Shown: positions 1-7,831 of the stretch, piece by piece
Position numbering within the stretch: position 1 is the first letter of the stretch
How the letters are laid out: each line of letters opens with the position of its first letter
DNA from: Planctomycetales bacterium
Lineage (GTDB): Bacteria > Planctomycetota > Planctomycetia > Isosphaerales > Isosphaeraceae
DNA length: 7,831 nucleotides
Reading direction: 5' to 3'
Assembly (NCBI GenBank): GCA_027435495.1
Contig: DAHZZC010000614.1
Location: 1 to 7,831, forward strand
Program-made: the position numbers and the translations under genes
The notes under the pieces: model-generated
Databases searched by the model: none
The model's input: only the letters and a program-made list of their open reading frames with translations
What the model was told of the DNA's origin: nothing

Positions 1-1
1 G

Positions 2-1636
2 TTCCGGCTCGCCGAGGCCCTGCGCGGGCTCGAGCCCGAAAACGCCTCGCGACTCAGCCTCGCCCTGCGGTTCTCACGCGAGGAGCTGATCCTCGAACAG
101 ATGCGCGAGACCCACAAGCTCCTGAACGACGAGCAACTGAACCGCGCCGAGACCGAATCCAAAGAGCTGATCGCCAAGCTGGAGCATCTGCGCAACCTTT
201 TGCTCGCCGAGGATCTTGACTTCCAGTTGAAGCTCGCCCGGCTCCGACAGATGCGGGAGACGCTCGGCCAGCTCGACCGGATCGTCAAGGAGCAGCGCCG
301 GGAGCTGGGGTGGTCGCGGTTCGCCCTCGAACAGCGAAAGCGGCTCGATCGGATGTCGACCCGAGGCCCCGACCTGGAAGCCCTCGCCCGCGATCAAAAG
401 GCCCTGATCGCCGCGATCGAGAAGGCGCAGAGGGACAAATCCGCCTGGTCGACGGCCCGCGAGCAAACGTCGAAGCTTCGGGGAGCGGTCGCGGCGATGG
501 CCGGCGATCCGTTGTTTGCGGATCTGCAACCGCCGCATCTCCGCCAGGCCGATGCGCACCTTGCCAACGCCCTCGGCGCGCTCGAAAAATCCGGGGGTAA
601 CCTCGAAGCCGAGAATCGGAAGGCGGTCGAGGCCGGGTCGAAGGCCCTCGATCGGATCGAGAAGGAGCAGGCCCGGTTCGACGAGCAGGTGAAGCAGGCG
701 CGAGAGACGATCGCCGAATCGGCGTTTCGTCGGCGGGAACAGGACCAGGTAAGGAACCGGGAGACGGCCGAGAAGCTCGGCGTGACCTCCGCCCGGCTCG
801 GCGACGCGGGCGTGGCGCTCCGGAAAGACCTGATCCGGGCCTCGGCCGTGATGGAAGTCGCGGCCCGGAAGCTGGCAAAGGTCGCGCCCGGTCCGGCGGC
901 CGAGGACCAGTCGACCGCGCTCGAGGCGCTCGGCCGGTCGCGCGACGAACTGGCGCAGTCCGTCGAGCGGCTCCTGGAAGAATTGCGGGGCGAGCTCCGC
1001 ACCCGACTGATCGGCGACCTGATCGAGATGCACGAAAACGCCCAGTTCCTCCGAGAGACCACCCAGGCCCAGGCGCCCCGGGTCGCGAAGAAGTTGAGGA
1101 CGGCCCTGCTGGCGGTCGCCGGGCTCTCGAAGAAGCTGGTCGAAATGGCCGAGAAGACCGAGCACCTGCTGGCCCTGGTGGAGGAGGTCGAATACGGGAT
1201 CGCGCTGCCGACGACCCTCCGCATCCTCGGCCGGGAAATGCGATGGATCGGCGGCCGGCTGGAGACGGGCGACGTCTCGAACCGATCGATCGCGATGGAG
1301 ACCCGGATCGAGCAGGACCTGGCCGGGATCGCCGGTGCGGTGCGCCGGCTCCCCTCGGAGACGCCGCCGCCGCCCGGGACACCGCTCTCCACCAACCCCC
1401 GCGAACGGGAACGCGAGCTGAACCGGATGATCGCCGAATTATCGATGGTCCGGATGCTCCAGGCCCGTCTCAACGACGACACGCTCGGCGTGGATAAGGA
1501 ACGGCCCACCGCGACGAACCTCCCTCCGGCCGTCCGGCGCGAGATCGAGGGCCTCGAAGCCACCCAGGACGAGGTCCGCGAGGCGCTCGCGAAGATCGCG
1601 GACCGGCTGGCCATCCCCTCGGACGACGAACCCTAG
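2..1636 (+). CDS. Long charged coiled-coil protein, 5' truncated, probably planctomycete-type
   Basis: The frame is open from the left edge (codons from position 2) to a TAG at 1634-1636, so the true start lies outside the window. At least 544 residues are visible. The protein is dominated by Glu, Lys, Arg, Ala and Leu in long heptad-like stretches, which indicates extended coiled coil. A short proline-rich linker (SETPPPPGTP) precedes a C-terminal segment with IAELSMVRMLQARLND. No transmembrane segment or nucleotide-binding motif is visible in this part. The C-terminal pattern of 'AEL..(V/I)R.LQ.R(L/V)N' resembles, from memory, large uncharacterised exported coiled-coil proteins encoded next to MoxR/von Willebrand-type gene clusters in planctomycetes; I cannot confirm this here. 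The next gene lies 120 bp downstream on the same strand and is probably co-transcribed. The function is unknown: a structural or envelope role is a guess. Confidence 0.8.
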   Translation, partial: FRLAEALRGLEPENASRLSLALRFSREELILEQMRETHKLLNDEQLNRAETESKELIAKLEHLRNLLLAEDLDFQLKLARLRQMRETLGQLDRIVKEQRRELGWSRFALEQRKRLDRMSTRGPDLEALARDQKALIAAIEKAQRDKSAWSTAREQTSKLRGAVAAMAGDPLFADLQPPHLRQADAHLANALGALEKSGGNLEAENRKAVEAGSKALDRIEKEQARFDEQVKQARETIAESAFRRREQDQVRNRETAEKLGVTSARLGDAGVALRKDLIRASAVMEVAARKLAKVAPGPAAEDQSTALEALGRSRDELAQSVERLLEELRGELRTRLIGDLIEMHENAQFLRETTQAQAPRVAKKLRTALLAVAGLSKKLVEMAEKTEHLLALVEEVEYGIALPTTLRILGREMRWIGGRLETGDVSNRSIAMETRIEQDLAGIAGAVRRLPSETPPPPGTPLSTNPRERERELNRMIAELSMVRMLQARLNDDTLGVDKERPTATNLPPAVRREIEGLEATQDEVREALAKIADRLAIPSDDEP

Positions 1637-1756
1637 AAACCCGAGAAAACCGGGACTGGCTCTGAGTCTTCGAGATGCCTCTCCCCGTTTCGTCGGGTCT
1701 TCCCAGCCAGGAATTGGATCGGTTTTCCCTGTGAACCCCCAGAAGGCGAGGTGACG

Positions 1757-2290
1757 ATGAGGCGCGATCTCGGGATTCTGGCGGCGGCCGCGATGGCGGC
1801 ACTGCCGATGACGATCGGGCTCCGGACCGCCAGGGCGGCCGAGCCGCCGGCCACGGTGATCACGGAGAAGATGGTGGGCGTCACCGACGAGCTAAACCGG
1901 AAGCAGACCGGCAAGCCCGTCCAGACCGAGCAAAAGGCGATCGTGGACGACCTGGACAAACTGATCGCCTCGCTGGAGAAGAAGTGCGAGGCCTGCCGGA
2001 ACGGGATGAAGCGGAACCGTCCCACCCGCCCGCTCCCCGACTCGATGATCCGACAGGGCACCGGTGGCGTCGGCGACCTGGTCGACCCCCGCGAGTCGGC
2101 CAAGGACTGGGCGAAGCTCTCCGACCGCGAGCGCGACCGAATCCTGCAATCGATGTCTGAGGGCTTCCCACCCGAGTACCGGGTGGTGCTGGAGCGCTAC
2201 TATCGCCGACTCGCCGAGGAAAAGCGCGGCCCCGAGGCCGGCGCCTCGGCCGAGTCGAAGCCGGCCGAGAGGAAGCCGGCGGGAAAATAA
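1757..2290 (+). CDS. Small exported protein of unknown function with C-x2-C pair
   Basis: The product has 177 residues. The ATG at 1757 is preferred over the in-frame GTG at 1751 because GAGG at 1748-1751 then sits 5 bases upstream, and because it places two arginines directly before the hydrophobic stretch. Residues 1-28 form a typical signal peptide: RR, then LGILAAAAMAALPM, then an ARA-AEPP signal-peptidase-I-like cleavage site. The mature protein has an amphipathic segment (about residues 56-76, IVDDLDKLIASLE), a C77-x2-C80 pair, a flexible middle, and a C-terminal block around residues 118-153 of the form WAKLSDRERDRI...FPPEYRVVLERYYRRLA. The end is a low-complexity A/E/K/P tail. The W-L-RER-FP-Y-YY-LA block recalls small exported proteins next to coiled-coil genes in planctomycetes, consistent with the gene upstream. 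A lone C-x2-C could be redox active or bind metal as a dimer; neither is shown. Confidence 0.8.
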   Translation: MRRDLGILAAAAMAALPMTIGLRTARAAEPPATVITEKMVGVTDELNRKQTGKPVQTEQKAIVDDLDKLIASLEKKCEACRNGMKRNRPTRPLPDSMIRQGTGGVGDLVDPRESAKDWAKLSDRERDRILQSMSEGFPPEYRVVLERYYRRLAEEKRGPEAGASAESKPAERKPAGK

Positions 2291-2315
2291 GAGCGATCGC
2301 TAACGCCCGGGGGCG

Positions 2316-2335
2316 GAGCCGATTCGGGCCGGCTC
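2316..2335 (+). terminator. Weak GC hairpin after the small exported protein gene
   Basis: GAGCCG (2316-2321) can pair with CGGCTC (2330-2335) around an 8-base loop. Just upstream, CGCCC (2304-2308) can pair with GGGCG (2311-2315). The position 25 bp after a stop codon suits a terminator, but there is no T-run, so this is a weak candidate in GC-rich DNA. Confidence 0.22.
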
Positions 2336-2420
2336 GGCTTCCGGCCTGCCGGGTGGGACTGGCTTTTGCCAGGAAATCGACGATAAACTGGAACTGATGA
2401 CGCTGGCGAAGAAGAAGCTC

Positions 2421-2452
2421 AAGTCGGTCAGGCTTTCCAGCCTGACCGACTT
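2421..2452. repeat. Perfect palindromic hairpin, 14-bp stem, TTCC loop
   Basis: The arm AAGTCGGTCAGGCT (2421-2434) is followed by TTCC and then its exact reverse complement (2439-2452). A perfect 14-bp stem with a 4-base loop is far beyond chance. It lies between an upstream stop codon (2290) and hemC (2514), about 60 bases before the hemC start. From memory, GTCAGGCT-TTCC-AGCCTGAC cores recur between genes in planctomycete genomes, so it is probably a dispersed REP-like element. Lacking a clear T-run, it could also act as a transcript stabiliser or attenuating hairpin. Confidence 0.85.
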
Positions 2453-2468
2453 TCTTGCCGACGTAATA

Positions 2469-2512
2469 GGCCGAGGAGTTTTGCGATTCCGGCCGAGGAG
2501 TTTTGCGGTTCC
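2469..2512 (+). repeat. Two tandem 22-bp repeats ending one base before the hemC ATG
   Basis: Positions 2469-2490 and 2491-2512 are back-to-back copies of a 22-bp unit that begins GGCCGAGGAG and ends TTCC. They differ at one base (A at 2486, G at 2508). Each copy carries GAGGAG, a Shine-Dalgarno-like sequence; the second copy's (2495-2500) is 13 bases from the hemC ATG, a long spacing. The unit may have duplicated by slippage, and the array could affect hemC translation. Confidence 0.85.
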
Positions 2513-2513
2513 G

Positions 2514-3491
2514 ATGAGCATGGCGATCGGTGAGGCGGGGACGATCCGGATCGGGACTCGGGGGAGCCACCTGGCACGCTGGCAATCGACCTGGGTGGCG
2601 GACCGGCTCCGCGAGTGGAGACCGGAACTCTCGGTCGAGCTGGTCGAGATCCGGACACAGGGCGACCGCGACCGCAACACGCCCCTCGCGGCGATGGCGA
2701 CCGCCGGCACGGGCCTCTTTACCAAGGAGATCCAGCGAGCCGTCCTTGAGGGCGCGGTGGACGTCGCCGTGCATAGTCTGAAGGACCTCCCCACCCGAGG
2801 CCCCGACGGCCTGATCGTCGCCGCCGTCCCCCCGCGCGAGGACGTCGCCGATGCCCTGATCGCGCCCGTGCATCAAACCCTCGATGCCCTGCCGCCCGGG
2901 GGGCGCGTCGGGACCAGCTCGCCGAGGCGACGGGCGCAGCTCCTGCACCGACGGCCTGACCTGGAGGTGGTCGCGCTCCGGGGGAACGTCGAGACCCGGC
3001 TGAACCAGGCGCTCGACGGCCGGCTCGATGCGGTGGTCCTGGCCTGGGCCGGTCTGCACCGACTGGGGCTGGACCGGCACGTCACCGATCGCCTTGAACC
3101 GCCGCGTTTTTTGCCGGCGGTCGGACAGGGAGCGCTCGGGATCGAGTGCCGGAGCGACGACGATCGCGTGCGAGCCCTTCTCTCAGCGCTCGATGACCGG
3201 CCGACGCATCGAGCGGTCGTCGCCGAGCGGGCCGCACTGGCCGAGCTGGAGGGAGGCTGCATCATCCCGATGGCGGCCTGGGCCCGCGACGTCGACCGCG
3301 ACGAATCAGGCGCCTCGGGCGAATTCCTGGCAATCGACGCGGTGGTGCTCGACCCTGACGGCCGCGATCGAGTGGCCGCCTCGGTTGTCGGCCCGCGCGA
3401 CGACCCCGAGGCCCTCGGCCGACGCGCCGCAAAGATCCTGCGCGACCGGGGCGCCGAGCCTCTGCTGGCTCGGTCGCGGTCGGGCGGGTGA
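2514..3491 (+). CDS. hemC: Hydroxymethylbilane synthase (porphobilinogen deaminase)
   Basis: This cytoplasmic enzyme joins four porphobilinogen molecules into hydroxymethylbilane, the linear precursor of uroporphyrinogen III, for heme and other tetrapyrroles. The product has 325 residues, normal for the family. Recognisable signatures are IRIGTRGSHLARWQ (residues 11-24), GLFTKEI (67-73), DVAVHSLKDLP (83-93) with the catalytic Asp91 equivalent to E. coli Asp84, GTSSPRRRAQL with the substrate-binding arginines, LRGNVETRL, LPAVGQGALGIECR, and LEGGC with Cys249 as the attachment site of the dipyrromethane cofactor. All key residues are present, so it should be active. The start at 2514 (ATG AGC ATG) is chosen because an in-frame ATG at 2397 would translate the hairpin and the 22-bp repeats into a non-homologous N-terminus; the ATG at 2520 is an alternative. 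No other heme gene is next to it. Confidence 0.97.
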   Translation: MSMAIGEAGTIRIGTRGSHLARWQSTWVADRLREWRPELSVELVEIRTQGDRDRNTPLAAMATAGTGLFTKEIQRAVLEGAVDVAVHSLKDLPTRGPDGLIVAAVPPREDVADALIAPVHQTLDALPPGGRVGTSSPRRRAQLLHRRPDLEVVALRGNVETRLNQALDGRLDAVVLAWAGLHRLGLDRHVTDRLEPPRFLPAVGQGALGIECRSDDDRVRALLSALDDRPTHRAVVAERAALAELEGGCIIPMAAWARDVDRDESGASGEFLAIDAVVLDPDGRDRVAASVVGPRDDPEALGRRAAKILRDRGAEPLLARSRSGG

Positions 3492-3560
3492 TCGCCGAGG
3501 ATCCGGAGTGAAGGATCCGGGGCGCCGGACGGGTTGGCGAGGACGGGAGGCTCGACGAAC

Positions 3561-3822
3561 ATGGCGTTGACCGCGTTCTGGATCGTGCCCTCCGGTCGCC
3601 ATGGGCCACTCGGCCTCGGCGTCACGGCGCATTCTCTGGACGACGCGCTGGCCCTCATCCGCGCTTCCAAACTACGGCGCGTACCTGCCCGAAGACATCG
3701 CCTCGCTGGAAATCGCGGAAGGAGTCTGCTTCGACGATCTCGAGCCTCGATACGTTCGAGAACACATTGGGCCGATGGTCGTGCGGGGGATTTGGTATCC
3801 GTTCGTGAGAGTGGGCACGTGA
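3561..3822 (+). pseudogene. Small hypothetical gene, frameshifted at an A-run (about 86 aa if corrected)
   Basis: An ATG at 3561 with GGAGG at 3546-3550 (10 bases upstream) opens a frame reading MALTAFWIVPSGRHGPLGLG, then VTAHSLDDALALIRAS. After AAA at 3669-3671 this frame turns into arginine-rich nonsense, while the next frame gives NYGAYLPEDIASLEIAEGV and, further on, HIGPMVVRGIWYPFVRVGT, ending at TGA 3820-3822. Removing one A from the AAA joins the halves into a sensible protein of about 86 residues (RAS-NYGAYLP). I see no named domain; the 'GPMVVRGIWYPF' end is reminiscent of small planctomycete hypothetical proteins, from memory only. The gene lies 69 bp after hemC on the same strand. 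The alternatives are a genuine loss-of-function indel, a sequencing error, or a +1 recoding site; the first two are likelier. Confidence 0.65.
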
Positions 3823-3849
3823 GGCCAACCGAGACGGATGCGTTGGCTT
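3822..3849 (+). terminator. Possible hairpin terminator after the frameshifted gene
   Basis: AGGCCAAC (3822-3829) can pair with GTTGGCTT (3842-3849), an 8-bp stem including one G-U pair, with a 12-base loop. It starts on the last base of the stop codon at 3820-3822. There is no clear T-run after it, so it is a modest candidate. Confidence 0.25.
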
Positions 3850-4040
3850 GGTGATCGCCGGATGAAGCTGGCTCCGACACAGGATCACGTTCGGATGGGA
3901 GACGCCCCCTGTAGCTCCCGACCCGGACGCAGCCGAAGGTGTCGCGCCGATCGCCGGCTGGAGCCGGCTCCTCCAGGAGAAACGGTCCGGATGAGGGGGT
4001 CGAGGCCGATCTCCGGGCCGTCGGCCCCTGACCACGTCGC

Positions 4041-4084
4041 TTACCTCGTCAACTCGCTCGCCCGCTTCGGTCCGGCCGGCTTGC
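4041..4084 (-). repeat. Relic copy of the uvrA 3' end
   Basis: This 44-bp stretch matches 5008-5051, the 3' end of uvrA, at 37 of 44 positions, in the same orientation and with the stop codon aligned (TAA here, TGA in uvrA). Read on the minus strand it gives KPAGPKRASELTR-stop, against KPAGLKRASELTG-stop in uvrA. Of seven differences, four are synonymous and one is stop-for-stop, so the two copies probably diverged as coding sequence. Similarity ends at 4085. The two copies flank the toxin-antitoxin genes. Confidence 0.7.
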
Positions 4085-4093
4085 TAGATCTCG

Positions 4094-4102
4094 TGCTACA
4101 AT
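4094..4102 (+). promoter_or_regulatory. Extended -10 promoter for the toxin-antitoxin operon
   Basis: TGCTACAAT contains a TGn extension followed by TACAAT, one base from the sigma-70 -10 consensus. It lies 55 bases before the antitoxin ATG at 4158, with transcription expected to begin near 4109. No good -35 box is seen at the right spacing, which fits an extended -10 promoter. It stands out in otherwise GC-rich sequence. Confidence 0.45.
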
Positions 4103-4157
4103 CGGGATGATCCCGCCTGGCCGGAGATGTGGCTGGGCTGGCGACCGTTGAGGCCCC

Positions 4158-4442
4158 ATGATGAGCGAATGGATCGTTACCTATCCCGATGACCTTGCTC
4201 AGGCGATCCACCTCGCGCCCGACGAGCTCCCAGCGCACCTTCAATTGATGGCGGCGCTGAAGCTGTTCGAGCTGGGCAAGCTCTCCTCGGCCAAGGCCGC
4301 GGAACTCGCGGGGCTCTCACGCGGCGAGTTCTTTGAGGCTTGCGGGCGCTATCGCATCTCCATCTTCAATTACCCAGATGAAGAGGTCGAGGGCGAGCTT
4401 CTGGCCGACCTCCGGGCCATCGGCAGGGGCGCCGGCCCGTGA
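4158..4442 (+). CDS. UPF0175 family protein, predicted antitoxin
   Basis: The product has 94 residues. Central residues 36-72 (LFELGKLSSAKAAELAGLSRGEFFEACGRYRISIFNY) are the hallmark of UPF0175: a short helix-turn-helix (about 41-61) followed by a GRY-x-(I/V)-x-(I/V)-x-NY strand. This family usually acts as the DNA-binding antitoxin of a pair with a PIN-like toxin. The partner follows directly, and its GTG start overlaps this gene's TGA by four bases (4439-4442), implying translational coupling. Two adjacent ATGs are possible: GAGG at 4150-4153 is 4 bases from the ATG at 4158 and 7 bases from the one at 4161, so the second may be the real start. By analogy with other type II systems, the protein probably represses its own promoter near 4094 and neutralises the toxin. 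That is inference. Confidence 0.88.
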   Translation: MMSEWIVTYPDDLAQAIHLAPDELPAHLQLMAALKLFELGKLSSAKAAELAGLSRGEFFEACGRYRISIFNYPDEEVEGELLADLRAIGRGAGP

Positions 4443-4936
4443 CCACTGTCAGCAACACCGGCCCGATCGTCGCACTGGCGAAGGCGGATCATCACCGGCT
4501 GCTCCGGCTCCTTTTCGGCGAGATCCTGATCCCGCCGGCCGTCCACCGGGAGTTGCTCGCGAAGGTCGGACCCGAGGCCGGTCGCATCGACGACAGCCTC
4601 TCGGAATTCCTACGGGTCGCTCCGGATCCCACAGTCCCGCCGGAAGTCGAGCGGCTAATCTCCGGCCTCGGCGCGGGGGAGCAGCAGGCGATCGGCCTGG
4701 CTCTGGAGAAGGGCGGACTGCTCCTGATCGACGACCGCGCCGGCCGCAAGGCCGCCGCACTCCTCGGAATCCCAACGACAGGGGCCATCGGCGTCCTGCT
4801 GAAGGCTCGGCAGGAGGGCCATATCCCGTCGGTCGGTCCCATTCTCGAGTTGATCCGCCGCCAGGGTTACTGGCTCTCGGATGCCGTGGTGGAAACCGCG
4901 ATGCGATTGGCGGGCGAGACGCTACCTCCGTCGTGA
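4439..4936 (+). CDS. DUF3368 PIN-like nuclease, predicted toxin
   Basis: The product has 165 residues, typical of the DUF3368 family of PIN-domain-like proteins. The start is GTG, in a GTGA overlap with the antitoxin stop. The N-terminus TVSNTGPIVALAKADHHRLL matches the family's V-S-(D/N)-T/S-x-P-(L/I) strand; next come FGEILIPPAVHREL (Glu38), LGAGEQQAIGLALE (Glu81) and LLLIDDRAGRKAA (Asp98-Asp99), then TGAIGVLLKARQEG. These acidic positions correspond to the metal-binding set of PIN ribonucleases. The first acidic residue is Asn6 here, a variant that I recall in other DUF3368 members but that could weaken nuclease activity. Paired with UPF0175, it is a predicted type II toxin, probably an RNase; neither the target nor toxicity can be read from the sequence. 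It is convergent with uvrA, 71 bp away. Confidence 0.88.
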   Translation: MTTVSNTGPIVALAKADHHRLLRLLFGEILIPPAVHRELLAKVGPEAGRIDDSLSEFLRVAPDPTVPPEVERLISGLGAGEQQAIGLALEKGGLLLIDDRAGRKAAALLGIPTTGAIGVLLKARQEGHIPSVGPILELIRRQGYWLSDAVVETAMRLAGETLPPS

Positions 4937-5007
4937 AGGGCACGCTTCACCTCACTCGCTTCGAAATCTCACCAGAATCGACCCGCTGGCCGGATCCCTA
5001 CCCGCCC

Positions 5008-7806
<2,799 letters not shown>

Positions 7807-7831
7807 CTAGTCCGCCAGTCGCGACCGCGTC
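7807..7831 (-). other. In-frame TAG and preceding UvrA codons at the window edge
   Basis: On the minus strand the uvrA frame reads T-R-S-R-L-A-D, stop, I-E-S-A-L-D-L-G-K-G. UvrA proteins have R-L-A-D-S-(I/V)-E-x-A-L at this point, so TAG stands where TCG (serine) is expected: a single C-to-A change, since the frame is unchanged on both sides. Confidence 0.8.

Larger units (their letters stand above)
3823..4157. other. Intergenic stretch without an intact gene
   Basis: Open frames across this 335-bp stretch have no recognisable motif, ribosome site or sensible composition. It holds a possible hairpin (3822-3849), a 12-bp perfect palindrome at 3960-3971 (GGAGCCGGCTCC), a relic resembling the uvrA 3' end (4041-4084), and a likely promoter (4094-4102) for the toxin-antitoxin pair. 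The rest, about 3850-4040, shows nothing I can assign. Confidence 0.6.

Noticed and set aside
74..1614. Long minus-strand open frames opposite the coiled-coil gene
   Set aside because: Arginine-, serine- and proline-rich translations without motifs; they are antisense shadows of a GC-rich gene whose plus-strand product has regular coiled-coil composition.
1634..1757. Amber read-through fusing gene 1 to gene 2 (no other in-frame stop between them)
   Set aside because: Gene 2 has its own ribosome site and signal peptide, and 120 bp without a stop is common at this GC content.
2292..2301. AGCGATCGCT palindrome, like the cyanobacterial HIP1 octamer
   Set aside because: A single short occurrence; the rest of the window does not suggest a cyanobacterium.
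2397..2513. Upstream ATG giving hemC 39 extra residues
   Set aside because: The extra residues translate the palindrome and the tandem repeats, and family homology starts only after 2514.
3499..3520. Two GGATCCGG copies after hemC, possible terminator
   Set aside because: Only a 6-bp stem from a self-complementary hexamer, no T-run; easily chance.
1881..3880. Minus-strand open frames across gene 2, the repeat region and hemC
   Set aside because: They run antisense to hemC, which has unmistakable family motifs, and their own translations are low-complexity.
3838..4110. Possible 90-residue plus-strand gene
   Set aside because: Arg/Pro/Ser-rich translation, no ribosome site, and it crosses the minus-strand uvrA-tail relic.

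Overview
This is a 7.8 kb piece of a GC-rich bacterial chromosome. It most resembles a planctomycete of the Isosphaeraceae/Gemmata kind. That assignment is an inference from the long coiled-coil protein and secreted partner at the left end, the large UvrA with an extra C-terminal domain, and the style of the intergenic palindromic repeat. No rRNA, tRNA or CRISPR array was seen.

Layout: (1) Positions 1-2290, plus strand: the 3' part of a long, charged coiled-coil protein, then a small exported protein with a C-x2-C pair. (2) 2291-2513: an intergenic stretch with a perfect 14-bp-stem hairpin and two tandem 22-bp repeats that abut the next start codon. (3) 2514-3491: hemC, hydroxymethylbilane synthase of tetrapyrrole synthesis, the most secure call here. 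(4) 3561-3822: a small conserved-looking gene that is readable only if a single-base frameshift at an A-run is corrected. (5) 3823-4157: no intact gene, but a 44-bp relic resembling the 3' end of uvrA and a likely extended -10 promoter. (6) 4158-4936: a two-gene toxin-antitoxin operon (UPF0175 antitoxin, DUF3368 PIN-like toxin) with a 4-base stop/start overlap. (7) 5008-7831, minus strand: most of uvrA, convergent with the toxin-antitoxin operon and running off the right edge.

Two genes look damaged: the small gene at 3561 by a frameshift, and uvrA by an in-frame TAG at 7807-7809 where a serine codon is expected. Either could be a real mutation or a consensus error in the assembly. No wholly new multi-gene system is evident. 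The items most worth a second look are the 209-residue UvrA C-terminal extension, the uvrA-tail copies flanking the toxin-antitoxin cassette, the hairpin and tandem repeats before hemC, and the two disrupted genes.
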